Shown here: positions 8,732-17,466 of the stretch, piece by piece
Layout of the letters: each line of letters begins with the position of its first letter
Position numbering within the stretch: position 1 is the first letter of the stretch
Source: Nocardioides sp. SYSU D00038
GTDB taxonomy: Bacteria; Actinomycetota; Actinomycetes; Propionibacteriales; Nocardioidaceae
Direction of reading: 5' to 3'
DNA: 64,000 nucleotides
Assembly (NCBI RefSeq): GCF_016924665.1
Contig: NZ_JAFFJT010000016.1
Location: forward strand, 124,001 to 188,000
Program-made: the position numbers and the translations under genes
Notes under the pieces: model-generated
Seen by the model: the letters and a program-made list of their open reading frames with translations, nothing else
What the model was told of the DNA's origin: nothing
Databases searched by the model: none

Positions 8732-9490
8732 GTGCCGACCCTGCCCCAGACCACCCGCCGCGAGCGCCAGCGCGAGGCGACGTACGACGAGATCGTGCGG
8801 GTCTCGCGCGACCTGCTCGCCGAGGGCGCCGAGCTGTCGCTGCGGGCGGTGGCCGGCCGGATGGGGATGACCGCGCCCGCGCTCTACCGCTACGTCGGCA
8901 ACTACCAGGAGCTCGTCGACCTGGTCGCCTTCGAGATCGACAAGGCCGCCACCGCGACCTTCGCCGCGGCGGCCGACGAGCTGCCCGAGGACGACTACGC
9001 CGGCCGGCTGGTCGTGTCGGTGACCGAGTTCCGGCGCTGGGCGCTGCGCAGCCCCCGCGAGTTCGGCCTCGTCTTCGCCAACCCGATCGCCGACGCGTCG
9101 TGCCAGCGCCGCGAGCTGCTGACCCTGGCCTCCTCGGGGCACCTGTTCACCGACCAGATGCGCGCGCTGTGGGAGCACAACCACCACCCGATCCCGGCCC
9201 TCGACGACCTACCCGAGACGATCCGCACCTCGGTGCTCGACCCGTTGATCCCGGCCGAGGTCGAGGGCCTGGCGACCGAGGACCGCGGCCTGGTCTGGAT
9301 CTACATGCAGGGCTGGACCCGCCTCTACGGCGTCGTCGCCCTCGAGGTGTTCGGCCACATGGACCCGCGGGTGATCGAGAGCGGCGAGATGTTCATCAGC
9401 GTGGTGCGCGAGTTCGCGCCGGTCATCGGCGTCGAGGACGACGTCGAGCGGCTGGTCGGGTTGGTGCGCGCCCGGCTCGCCCTCCCCTGA
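8732..9490 (+). CDS. TetR-family regulator with WHG-type C-terminal domain
   Basis: The first 60 residues form a TetR helix-turn-helix (QREATYDEIVRVSRDLLAEG, LRAVAGRMGMTAPALYRYVG). The remaining roughly 190 residues look like the TetR_C WHG ligand-binding domain (FRRWALRSPREFGLVFANP). At 252 residues it is on the long side. Translation starts at a GTG preceded by GAGGAG, 10 bases upstream. It diverges from the MMPL exporter gene and most likely represses that gene and itself through the repeat at 8667-8694. The inducer is unknown. Confidence 0.88.
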   Translation: MPTLPQTTRRERQREATYDEIVRVSRDLLAEGAELSLRAVAGRMGMTAPALYRYVGNYQELVDLVAFEIDKAATATFAAAADELPEDDYAGRLVVSVTEFRRWALRSPREFGLVFANPIADASCQRRELLTLASSGHLFTDQMRALWEHNHHPIPALDDLPETIRTSVLDPLIPAEVEGLATEDRGLVWIYMQGWTRLYGVVALEVFGHMDPRVIESGEMFISVVREFAPVIGVEDDVERLVGLVRARLALP

Positions 9491-9509
9491 TCGACCCGCG
9501 TCGAATCAG
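9487..9509. terminator. Short hairpin between convergent genes
   Basis: CTGATCGAC (9487-9495) and GTCGAATCAG (9500-9509) form a stem with one bulge. It spans the stop codons of the convergent TetR and lipoprotein genes. The position suits a two-way terminator; the stem is short. Confidence 0.35.
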
Positions 9510-10278
9510 CCGGACGGCGGCGGCGGGGCGTCGCGGAGCCACCGCGAACCCGGCGGCATCGCGTCGACCTCGGTCGCGCCCCAGGCCCGCACCTCGCGGG
9601 TGAGCCGGAAGTCCGCGAGCTCGACCGCCACGGTCAGCACCCGCACGACGCCGTCGACCTCGGCGACGACGATCTCGCCGCTGCCCGAGCCCTCCGGTCC
9701 GCGCGAGCGCAGCACCACCCGGGGCCGCCCGTCGACCAGCTCGCGGCTCGCGACCTCGGGGTCGGGCACCAGCGAGCCGGGCGCCTGGGTGCGACCGGTG
9801 CCGAAGATGTTGCCCTGCGGCGAGTCGCACGGCACCTGCGCCCGCTCCACGACCAGCCAGCGGCCGTCGAGGTCGCGTCCCTGGAACGGCTGCTCCGACG
9901 TCACGACCGTGCTGCCGGCGTAGCGCGACACGAAGTCGACCCGGCCGCCGGCGGTGTCGACGTGGCCCGAGCACGCGCCGCTGTCGTCGATCTCGACCAG
10001 GGTGCGGCTGCGCTGGTCGCCCTCGACGAGCCGGGTGTCGACGGTGACGCTCTCCGGGGCGAGGGAGGTGACGATGTCGACGACCTCCTCGTCGGTGCCG
10101 AGCGCCAGGATCCTGCGGGTGTCGTCGGCGTCGAGCTCCTCGTACTCCGACAGGTCCGCCCCCTCGGCGTACGCCGGGGCCGCGGAGGCGGGCTCGGTCG
10201 GCGAGGCGGGATCGGCGTCGTCGCTGCACCCGGCGAGCACGAGCGCCGCCAGCAGCGCGACGCCCGGGGCCAGCCGCC

Positions 10279-10282
<4 letters not shown>
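9506..10282 (-). CDS. Secreted lipoprotein of unknown function
   Basis: The 258-residue product starts VRRLAPGVALLAALVLAGCS, a signal peptide with lipobox LAGC (Cys 19), followed by an Asp/Ser/Pro/Ala-rich linker. The body contains segments such as RILALGTDEEVVDIVTSLAP and GRWLVVERAQVPC, with no family I recognise. Two further cysteines (in SGACSG and QVPCDS) could form a disulphide. The GTG start overlaps the stop of the sirtuin gene by four bases (GTGA), so the two are translated together. Confidence 0.75.
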
Positions 10283-10983
<701 letters not shown>

Positions 10984-10988
10984 GGCCC

Positions 10989-11630
10989 TCACCCTCTCAC
11001 CCCGCCCGATCCCCCGGTCCGCGTCTCGGCCACCGTCACGGCGTACCCGTCGCGCTGGTCCGCGAACGGCGTGCGCTGCCACGACGACCAGCGCTCCACG
11101 ACCTCGAGCCCGGCCGCCGCCAGCGCCGCGTCGACCTGGGCGAGCGGCAGCACCGGGCAGCCTGCCGGCAGGTGTTCGGCGTCGAGCCCGAACCCGGTCA
11201 CCAGCCGTCCGCCCGGCGCCACGTGCGCGGCCAGCGCGGTGCACGCCGGCCCCAGCGTCCCGGGCTCGAGCAGCGGCAGGGTGTTGCCGGCGACCAGCAC
11301 GACGTCGAAGGCCCGCCCCAGGTCGAATGTCGACAAGTCGTCCTGTCGCCAATCCAGGTCCGGGTGGTCGCGCTCGGCCTCGGCGAGCATCACCGGGTCG
11401 ACGTCGACGCCCATCACCTCGTGCCCCAGCTCGGCCAGCCGCGCGGCCACCCGTCCGGTGCCGCACCCCGCGTCGAGCACGCTCGCCTCCGGCGCCAGCG
11501 CGTGCACCAGCGCCGCCTCCCCGTGCACGTCGCCCCCGCGCTCGGCGATCCGCCGGAACCGCTCGGCGTACGCGCGCCCGTAGTCGGCACCGTTGGTGTC
11601 ACGGGCGATGCGTTCCCAGAGCGTCGGCAC
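10989..11630 (-). CDS. Class I SAM-dependent methyltransferase
   Basis: This 213-residue protein has motif I VLDAGCGTGRVAARLAE at about residues 51-67, the acidic GVDVD at the end of strand 2, and FDVVLVAGNTLPLL for strand 4. The fold and size are those of small-molecule methyltransferases (Methyltransf_11/25). No residue pattern fixes the substrate. It starts at a GTG and is separated from the sirtuin gene by only 5 bases. Confidence 0.88.
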   Translation of the reverse strand: MPTLWERIARDTNGADYGRAYAERFRRIAERGGDVHGEAALVHALAPEASVLDAGCGTGRVAARLAELGHEVMGVDVDPVMLAEAERDHPDLDWRQDDLSTFDLGRAFDVVLVAGNTLPLLEPGTLGPACTALAAHVAPGGRLVTGFGLDAEHLPAGCPVLPLAQVDAALAAAGLEVVERWSSWQRTPFADQRDGYAVTVAETRTGGSGGVRG

Positions 11631-11658
11631 GTCGCGAATCCCCTGTCGTGGCAGGGGT

Positions 11659-12576
11659 TCAGTAGTACCAGGGGAAGGGCGACCAGTCGGGGTCGCGCTT
11701 CTCCAGGAACTGGTCGCGGCCCTCCTGGGCCTCGTCGGTCATGTAGGCGAGGCGGGTGGTCTCGCCGGCGAACAGCTGCTGGCCGACCAGGCCGTCGTCG
11801 ATGGCGTTGAAGGCGTACTTGAGCATCCGCTGCGCGGTGGGGCTCTTGCCGTTGACCAGCCGGCCCCACTCCAGCGCGGTGGCCTCGAGCTCGGCGTGGG
11901 GGACGGCGCGGTTGACGGTGCCCATCCGGACGCCGTCCTCGGCGTTGTACTCCTGCCCGAGGAAGAAGATCTCGCGGGCGAGCTTCTGGCCGACCTGGCG
12001 CGCGAGGTACGCCGACCCGAAGCCGCCGTCGAACGAGCCGACGTCGGCGTCGGTCTGCTTGAACCGCGCCTCCTCCCTGCTGGCCAGGGTGAGGTCGCAG
12101 ACGACGTGGAGGCTGTGCCCGCCGCCGGCCGTCCAGCCCGGCACCACGCAGATGACGATCTTGGGCATGAACCGGATCAGCCGCTGCACCTCGAGGATGT
12201 GCAGCCGCCCGAGCCGGGCCTTGTCGACGGTGTCGGCGGTCTCGCCCCCGGCGTACTGGTAGCCGGCGCGGCCGCGGATCCGCTGGTCGCCGCCGGTGCA
12301 GAACGCCCACTTGCCGTTCTTCTCGCTCGGGCCGTTGCCGGTGAGGAGCACGCAGCCGACGTCGCCGGAGGTGCGCGCGTGCTCGAGCACCCGGAGCAGC
12401 TCGTCGACGGTGTGGGGGCGGAACGCGTTGAGGACGTCGGGCCGGTCGAAGGCCACCCGGACGGTGCCGTGGGCGCGGGCCCGGTGGTAGGTGACGTCGG
12501 TCAGGTCGTCGAACCCGGGCACCTCGTCCCAGGCGTCGGGGTCGAACGTCTGCGACACACCCTCGATGGCACTCAT
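11659..12576 (-). CDS. menB: 1,4-dihydroxy-2-naphthoyl-CoA synthase
   Basis: At 305 residues it is a crotonase-fold enzyme with the MenB hallmarks FCTGGDQRIRGRAGYQ and VVPGWTAGGGHSLHVVCDLT (oxyanion hole). It also has SFDGGFGSAYLARQVGQKLA, whose Asp places it with MenB enzymes that do not need bicarbonate, such as that of Mycobacterium. It closes the second ring of menaquinone from o-succinylbenzoyl-CoA. The ATG at 12576 is preceded by TAGCCT 8 bases upstream. No other men gene is adjacent in this window, so it lies outside any complete men cluster here. Confidence 0.95.
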   Translation of the reverse strand: MSAIEGVSQTFDPDAWDEVPGFDDLTDVTYHRARAHGTVRVAFDRPDVLNAFRPHTVDELLRVLEHARTSGDVGCVLLTGNGPSEKNGKWAFCTGGDQRIRGRAGYQYAGGETADTVDKARLGRLHILEVQRLIRFMPKIVICVVPGWTAGGGHSLHVVCDLTLASREEARFKQTDADVGSFDGGFGSAYLARQVGQKLAREIFFLGQEYNAEDGVRMGTVNRAVPHAELEATALEWGRLVNGKSPTAQRMLKYAFNAIDDGLVGQQLFAGETTRLAYMTDEAQEGRDQFLEKRDPDWSPFPWYY

Positions 12577-12632
12577 GACCTCGGAGGCTATCGCCGCTGG
12601 AACAACCGGCCTCCTCGTGGTCTTGTGGAGGC

Positions 12633-13079
12633 ATGACCCTTCAAGGCGAGTACGAGCCCAGTCCCGAGCAGTGGGTCCGCGACCAGGTCGCGGCCTACGA
12701 GGCCAGCGGCGGCCGCGAGGCCAACACCCTCCCCGACCACCCGGAGTGGCCGATCGTGGTGATCACCTCCCGCGGCGCCAAGAGCGGCAAGCTCCGCAAG
12801 AACCCGGTGATGCGAGTCGAGAAGGACGGCGTCTACGCCGCCGTCGCCTCCAAGGGCGGCGCCCCCCAGCACCCCACCTGGTACCACAACTTCCTCGAGC
12901 ACCCCGAGGTCGACCTCCAGGACGGCCCCGAGCCCCGCACCTACCGTGCGCGCATCGCCGAGGGCGAGGAGCGCGCCGAGTGGTGGGAGCGCGCGGTGGC
13001 CGTGTACTCGCCGTACGCGGAGTACCAGCAGAACACCGACCGCGAGATCCCGGTGTTCCTGCTCGAGCCCGTCGACTGA
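12633..13079 (+). CDS. Deazaflavin (F420)-dependent nitroreductase family protein, Ddn-like
   Basis: The 148-residue protein shows the family core VVITSRGAKSGKLRKNPVMR, ASKGGAPQHPTWYHNF and an HPEVDLQDG strand, typical of F420-binding split-beta-barrel proteins such as Ddn. These use reduced F420 to reduce quinones or nitro compounds near the membrane. A GGAG site lies 3 bases before the ATG (TGGAGGCATG). It diverges from menB across 56 bases. If Ddn-like quinone reduction holds here, the pairing with a menaquinone biosynthesis gene would make sense, but that is inference. Confidence 0.88.
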   Translation: MTLQGEYEPSPEQWVRDQVAAYEASGGREANTLPDHPEWPIVVITSRGAKSGKLRKNPVMRVEKDGVYAAVASKGGAPQHPTWYHNFLEHPEVDLQDGPEPRTYRARIAEGEERAEWWERAVAVYSPYAEYQQNTDREIPVFLLEPVD

Positions 13080-13124
13080 CCGCTGTTGGTTCTGTGGGTT
13101 GAGGAAGGGCGACCGTCGCCCCGC

Positions 13125-13251
13125 GCTGGTTGAGGAAGGCGTGCAACGCCTGTCTCGAAACCCGGTGGGACGAGCACCCTCCCGTACCCACCGGCGGGCT
13201 TTCGTCTTCCGGGGTTCCGAGACAGTTGCTAGCGCAACTTCCTCAACCAGC
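13125..13251. repeat. Mosaic palindromic element between convergent genes
   Basis: The outer arms GCTGGTTGAGGAAG (13125-13138) and CTTCCTCAACCAGC (13238-13251) are perfectly complementary. Each half has its own inner hairpin, GGCGT-gca-ACGCC on the left and GTTGC-tagc-GCAAC on the right, and TGTCTCGAAACC pairs with GGTTCCGAGACA apart from one base. It fills the gap between the stop codons of two convergent genes, so it may end transcription in both directions. Confidence 0.8.
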
Positions 13252-13253
13252 GA

Positions 13254-14474
13254 TCAGTTCCGTCTGTGGAAGCGGACCTTCCCGGTGGGCAGGTAAGTCG
13301 TCCGGTACGCGGGGTCGTGAGCCCGTTGGTGGTGGCTGGGGCAGAGGAGGACGCCGTCGCGGAGGTCGGTGTTGCCGCCGTCGGTCCAGCGGACTCGGTG
13401 GTGGGCCTCGCAGGTGGAGGCGGGGCGGTCGCAGCCTTCGCTGCGGCAGGTCTTCTGCTGTAGGCCGAGGGCGATGCGTTGCGGGGTGGTGAACAATCGT
13501 CGGGTGCGACCGATGTCGAGGACCTGGGACTGACCGTCGAGGACGACGGGGATGAGTCCGGCCTCGCAGGCGAGGCGGCGTGCGGCGCCGGGACTGAGGC
13601 GGGTGCCGGTGTCGAGCTCGCAGGCGGCCAGCCGTCCTTCCAGCACGGCGAGCGGGATGGTGACCACGACGGTGGCGTTGACGCCGCCGCGCTGCGGAAG
13701 CCGGTCTGCGGGGTAGCGGAGGATGTAGTCGCAGAACGCCTGGCCCAGCGTCTGCGAGGTCACCTTCTCGTGGGTGAGCGCCGCGTGCGCGAAGAGCGCC
13801 TTCTTCAGTGCTTCGGCGTGCATGGTCGGGATGACGAATCGCCCGTGCGTCGAGCCTTCGCCGTCGTCGAGCATGGTGAGCTTGGAGGCCTTCTCGGCCT
13901 CTCGCTCCTCCCTGGCCAGCGCGGCTGCTTCGGCTGCTTCGCCGACCTCGGGGCAGACGATGTCGAGGATCCGGTTGCCGAAGATCGTGAGGTCCTTGGC
14001 GTCGTGATGCCGGGCCAGCTCGACGAGCTTGACCTGTGCCTGCTCGCGGATCCGGGGATCGGTGTCGTCGGGGAGCTTGTCGATCGCTCGGGCGATGACC
14101 TCGGCCTGCTCCAGCAGCAGCTCACCGCGTCCAAGCGCCTGCGCGACGACGGGCATGGTGTCGAGCTGCTCCGCCAACCGCAGGGTCCTGCCTGCTTCGC
14201 GACGTGTGGCGTGAGTGGCGACCGCGAGCCACGCCGCGGTGCTCGTGACGCCGGAGGCGGCTTCGACCTTCTGGCTCTGGGCGTGCCTCGCGACGCGCAG
14301 CTCGAGGGCTGCGACCTGGCTCTTGAGCTTCGCGAGCTCGGTGAGGGTCTCGGCGGCTTCAGGTGCCTGCATGCTCCACAGCGGCAGCTCCCCGACGTCG
14401 CCCAGCGTGGCGCGCACCTCCGCGACAGCGCGGCCGATGCGGTGCCGTCCGTGAGGTGTGGCCTTCGCTGTCAT
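13254..14474 (-). CDS. DUF222/HNH endonuclease-domain protein (13E12 repeat family), intact copy
   Basis: This 406-residue protein has an N-terminal DUF222-type helical region (residues about 40-300) and a C-terminal HNH nuclease motif, CEAHHRVRWTDGGNTD followed by LLCPSHHQRAHD. It belongs to the 13E12 repeat family, which is multi-copy in actinobacterial genomes. Activity is unproven for most members. The start ATG at 14474 is chosen because MTAKATPH is conserved in the second copy at 32048. It is bounded downstream by a palindromic repeat and upstream by 560 bases that are also duplicated around the second copy. Confidence 0.85.
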   Translation of the reverse strand: MTAKATPHGRHRIGRAVAEVRATLGDVGELPLWSMQAPEAAETLTELAKLKSQVAALELRVARHAQSQKVEAASGVTSTAAWLAVATHATRREAGRTLRLAEQLDTMPVVAQALGRGELLLEQAEVIARAIDKLPDDTDPRIREQAQVKLVELARHHDAKDLTIFGNRILDIVCPEVGEAAEAAALAREEREAEKASKLTMLDDGEGSTHGRFVIPTMHAEALKKALFAHAALTHEKVTSQTLGQAFCDYILRYPADRLPQRGGVNATVVVTIPLAVLEGRLAACELDTGTRLSPGAARRLACEAGLIPVVLDGQSQVLDIGRTRRLFTTPQRIALGLQQKTCRSEGCDRPASTCEAHHRVRWTDGGNTDLRDGVLLCPSHHQRAHDPAYRTTYLPTGKVRFHRRN

Positions 14475-14572
14475 GCCTCTACCCAAGCACCGACCACCGA
14501 CAGTCCCCGACCGGTTTTCGCGTTGTCCACAACGGGGATTCGTGGTTGTGACCCGATCGTTACCTTGCTCGC

Positions 14573-14782
14573 CGGTGGTTGAGGAAGTCGCGCTAGCGAC
14601 TGTCTCGAAACCCCCGCCGGCCGAACGCCCTGCCGTCCCAACGGATGCGGACTCGGGTATCGCCGAGCCGGCGTTAATTGACGACGGCTCGGCGAAACCT
14701 GGGTTGCCCGCCGGGTGGTTGCGGGAGGGCTGTCGGCTCACCGGGTTTCGAGGCGGGCGGGCACGCCTTCCTCAACCAGCGG
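14573..14782. repeat. Mosaic palindromic element upstream of the intact DUF222/HNH gene
   Basis: The left arm reads GGTGGTTGAGGAAG with inner stem GTCGC-gcta-GCGAC and TGTCTCGAAACC. The right arm ends GGCACGCCTTCCTCAACC. Between them CGCCGAGCCG (14661-14670) and CGGCTCGGCG (14685-14694) form a further perfect 10-base inverted repeat around an AT-rich GTTAATTGAC. A run of about 75 bases within it is nearly identical to the element upstream of the pseudogene copy. Confidence 0.75.
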
Positions 14783-14844
14783 TGGGACAAGCGCCCGCGC
14801 ACTGCTGGCGGCGCGAGCTTGCGAGTGCCGGCAGTGCGCCGTCG

Positions 14845-14920
14845 TACCTGGTCGGGAGAGGCTCGGGTCAAGGGCGCGGAGCGCCGAAGGGAACCCTTGA
14901 CGCCGAGACCCGACCAGGTA
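14845..14920. repeat. Long imperfect hairpin, copy 1 of a covarying pair
   Basis: TACCTGGTCGGG (14845-14856) pairs with CCCGACCAGGTA (14909-14920), and inside it GTCAAGGG (14867-14874) pairs with CCCTTGAC (14894-14901). The loop is GC-rich. The equivalent hairpin at 32418-32494 keeps this shape with a different outer stem sequence. The surrounding 14475-15037 holds no recognisable gene. Confidence 0.75.
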
Positions 14921-14999
14921 GGCGCGCGGGCGCACCGAGTCACCACCGGGGTGACCCGAATCCCGAGCAAGGGAGGGCGCTCGGCTCACCGGGCAACGA

Positions 15000-15030
15000 G
15001 GGAGGGACTTCGTCCCTCCTCAACCAGCGA
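15000..15030. repeat. Half palindromic element with GGAGGGAC stem
   Basis: GGAGGGAC (15001-15008), loop TTC, GTCCCTCC (15012-15019) form a perfect stem followed by the family end CTCAACCAGCG. It stands 8 bases from the stop codon of the ACT-domain gene (15038, minus strand) and could terminate that transcript. Confidence 0.55.
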
Positions 15031-15037
15031 ACGGCGA

Positions 15038-15643
15038 CTACGGGCGAGCCAACGACGTCGCCAACCCGACCAGGTGGCCCAGCCGGGCGAGCTCGGACTC
15101 CAGGAACTCCGGGCCGCCGCGGCGGCCGATGACGACGATCTCGTTGCCGTCGATGCGGGCGCCGGCGTAGAGGTTGTCGTCGTCGGAGAGCTCGAGGTAG
15201 CGGGCCCGCTCGATCTCGGTGAACGGCAACGCGTCGGGGGCGTTGGCGGTGCGGGTGCCGGGGCCGGTGACGCGGTGGATGCGGACCGCCCAGTCGGCGC
15301 GGAACACCACCGGCAGGAGGTGGACGACGCGGTCGAGGGCCTCGGCGGGGTCGGCGGTCAGCTCCTCGACGGCCTCGAGGTCCAGGAACAGGTTGCCGCC
15401 CGCGGCGTAGCGGCCGATCCACACCACCTCGACGCCCTCGAGCGCGTTGCACGCCGACACGATCGAGTCGGGCATCGCGCCGGGCGCGGTCTCGAGCAGC
15501 ACGTCGTCAACGGCGACCCCGTCGTGGCGCTTCTCGACGATCTCGATGGCCTCGATGTCGCCGCCGGCCTCACCGATCGCGCTCGCCAGCCGGCCCAGCG
15601 AGCCGGGGACGTCGGGCAGCTCCACACGCAGCAGGAAGGGCAC
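15038..15643 (-). CDS. ACT-domain protein
   Basis: The 201-residue product opens with an ACT domain (FLLRVELPDVPGSLGRLASA, residues 3-22), the small ligand-binding fold found in amino-acid-responsive regulators and enzymes. The rest (EVVWIGRYAAGGNLFLDLEA and NLYAGARIDGNEIVVIGRRG) has no catalytic domain that I recognise. It may bind an amino acid and act through a partner. The GTG at 15643 has a TAGGGT hexamer (15650-15655 on this strand) 6 bases upstream, a leaderless arrangement. It lies just downstream of recD, 50 bases away, with its own promoter. Confidence 0.8.
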   Translation of the reverse strand: MPFLLRVELPDVPGSLGRLASAIGEAGGDIEAIEIVEKRHDGVAVDDVLLETAPGAMPDSIVSACNALEGVEVVWIGRYAAGGNLFLDLEAVEELTADPAEALDRVVHLLPVVFRADWAVRIHRVTGPGTRTANAPDALPFTEIERARYLELSDDDNLYAGARIDGNEIVVIGRRGGPEFLESELARLGHLVGLATSLARP

Positions 15644-15693
15644 CCGTCGACCCTAGCCCCCGGATGTTGCGGGCCGGTGTCGGCCGTCGGCGC

Positions 15694-17466
15694 CTAGGAG
15701 CCGGCCTCGGCGATCCGGCGGCGCAGGCCCGTGGCGCGCTGCGCCTCGGTCGCCACCGCGGCGCGGACGGCGGCCTCGCTGCCGACCACCCGCACCAGCC
15801 GCTGGGCCCGGGTGACGGCGGTGTAGAACAGCTCGCGGGTCAGCAGCCGCGAGCCCTCGTCGGGGAGCAGCACGGTCACCTCGGCGGCCTGGCTGCCCTG
15901 GCTCTTGTGGATCGTCATCGCGTGCATCGTCTCGACGGCGTCGAGCCGGCCCGGCGCGAACGAGCGGGGCCCGCTGGAGCCGGAGATCACCGCGCGGGCG
16001 CGGCCCTCCTCGCGGACGACGACGCCGGTCTCGCCGTTGTAGATGTCAAGGGCGTAGTCGTTGGAGGTGACCAGCACCGGGCGGCCGACGTACCACTGGC
16101 CGAACACGTCGACGCCCGGCTCCTCGGCCAGCCAGCGCTCGACCAGCTGGTTCCACCGGCGTACGCCGTAGGGGCCCTCGCGGTGGGCGCAGAGCAGCCG
16201 GTAGCGGTCGAGCCGTTCGATCGCCGCTGCGGCGTCGCCGGCCACGGCGGCGTCGAGCACCGCGCGGGCGGCCGCGACGGCCGGTCCCCGGAGCGCGCGC
16301 TCGACGTCGGCCTCCGTGGTCGCCTCGACGAACTCGACCTCGGCGGGCGCGGTGCGCAGCACGTCGAGGACGGCGTCGGCGTCGCCGCTGCGCAGCGCGG
16401 CGGCGAGCGCCTTGATGTGCTGCTGGGACCGGAAGTTCTCGGCCAGCGCGGCGACCGGCGAGTCCGGCCGCCCGGCGTGACCCTCCACGAGGTCGCGCAG
16501 CACCGCGCCGGCGCCGACCGAGGTCAGCTGCTGCGGGTCGCCGACGAGCACCAGCCGTGCGTCCGGGCGCAGCGCCTCGAGCAGCCGGCCCATCATCGTC
16601 AGCTCCACCATCGAGGCCTCGTCGACGACGACGACGTCGTGCTTCAGGCGGTTGCCGCGGTCGTGGCGGAACCGGGTGGCGTTGTCGGGCCGCCAGCCCA
16701 GCAGCCGGTGGAGGGTGACGCCCTCGGGCGCCCCGACCGCGGCCGCGGCCTCCGGCGACGACTCGGCGACGGTCGCGAGCTCGGCCGCCACCGCCTCCTG
16801 GAGCCGGGTCGCGGCCTTGCCGGTGGGGGCGGCCAGCGCGATCGAGAGCCGCTCGCCGCGGGCCGCTGCCTGGTCGGCGAGCACCACCAGCATCCGGGCC
16901 ACCGTGGTGGTCTTGCCCGTGCCGGGCCCGCCGGTGAGGATCGTGGTCCAGCGCCGTGCGGCCGCGACCGCCGCGGCCTCCTGCTCGTCGCTGAACCTGC
17001 CCGAGCGAACGACGTCGAGCACGGCGGCCAGCCGCCCCTGGTCGACGGGCGGGGACGGCAGCGCGGCGCGGGCGCGGAGGTCGTCGAGCACCTGGGTCTC
17101 GAGCCGGTGGTAGCGGTCGAGGTAGAGCAGCCCGAGGTCCCACCGCAGCACGCCGGCGGCCACCAGCGGCGAGGCCGCGACCGCGCCCGCCCACTCCACC
17201 GGGTCGGGCCAGGGCAGCTCGGGGTCGACGCCGGTCACTGCGTCGAGGTCGAGGCAGACCGCGCCCCGCCGCACGGCCCGGACGGCGAGCGCCAGGGCCA
17301 GCCGCACCCGCTCGTCGTGCTCCTCCCCCAGCGCCGCCACGCGGTCGGCGACGTGGACGTCGGAGGCGGTGAGCACGCCGGCGGCGTTGAACGTCGCCAG
17401 CAGGCCCCGCGCGCCGGCGGCGAGCCGCCAGTCGTGCTCGCCGGTGGGCTCCCACAGCTCGGTCAC
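15694..17466 (-). CDS. recD: RecBCD enzyme subunit RecD (5'-3' helicase)
   Basis: At 590 residues it has the superfamily 1B helicase motifs in order. Walker A is TGGPGTGKTTT near residue 180. Further motifs are APTGKAATRLQEA (Ia), VVVVDEASMVEL (II), LVGDPQQLTSVGAGAVL (III), NFRSQ (IV) and the C-terminal AMTIHKSQGSQ and FYTAVTRAQRL (V-VI). The N-terminal roughly 130 residues match the RecD domain that contacts RecBC. The GTG start overlaps the recB stop by four bases. A much longer open frame continues upstream but is out of frame with recB and is a shadow. Confidence 0.95.
   Translation of the reverse strand: MTELWEPTGEHDWRLAAGARGLLATFNAAGVLTASDVHVADRVAALGEEHDERVRLALALAVRAVRRGAVCLDLDAVTGVDPELPWPDPVEWAGAVAASPLVAAGVLRWDLGLLYLDRYHRLETQVLDDLRARAALPSPPVDQGRLAAVLDVVRSGRFSDEQEAAAVAAARRWTTILTGGPGTGKTTTVARMLVVLADQAAARGERLSIALAAPTGKAATRLQEAVAAELATVAESSPEAAAAVGAPEGVTLHRLLGWRPDNATRFRHDRGNRLKHDVVVVDEASMVELTMMGRLLEALRPDARLVLVGDPQQLTSVGAGAVLRDLVEGHAGRPDSPVAALAENFRSQQHIKALAAALRSGDADAVLDVLRTAPAEVEFVEATTEADVERALRGPAVAAARAVLDAAVAGDAAAAIERLDRYRLLCAHREGPYGVRRWNQLVERWLAEEPGVDVFGQWYVGRPVLVTSNDYALDIYNGETGVVVREEGRARAVISGSSGPRSFAPGRLDAVETMHAMTIHKSQGSQAAEVTVLLPDEGSRLLTRELFYTAVTRAQRLVRVVGSEAAVRAAVATEAQRATGLRRRIAEAGS

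Noticed and set aside
13254..14474. Restriction or defence system around the HNH protein
   Set aside because: No methyltransferase, specificity or other defence partner is adjacent, and DUF222/HNH proteins are a dispersed repeat family in actinobacteria.
13125..15030. Insertion sequence with terminal inverted repeats
   Set aside because: The palindromes at either side of the DUF222/HNH gene resemble termini, but the same element occurs alone many times and no transposase or target duplication is visible.
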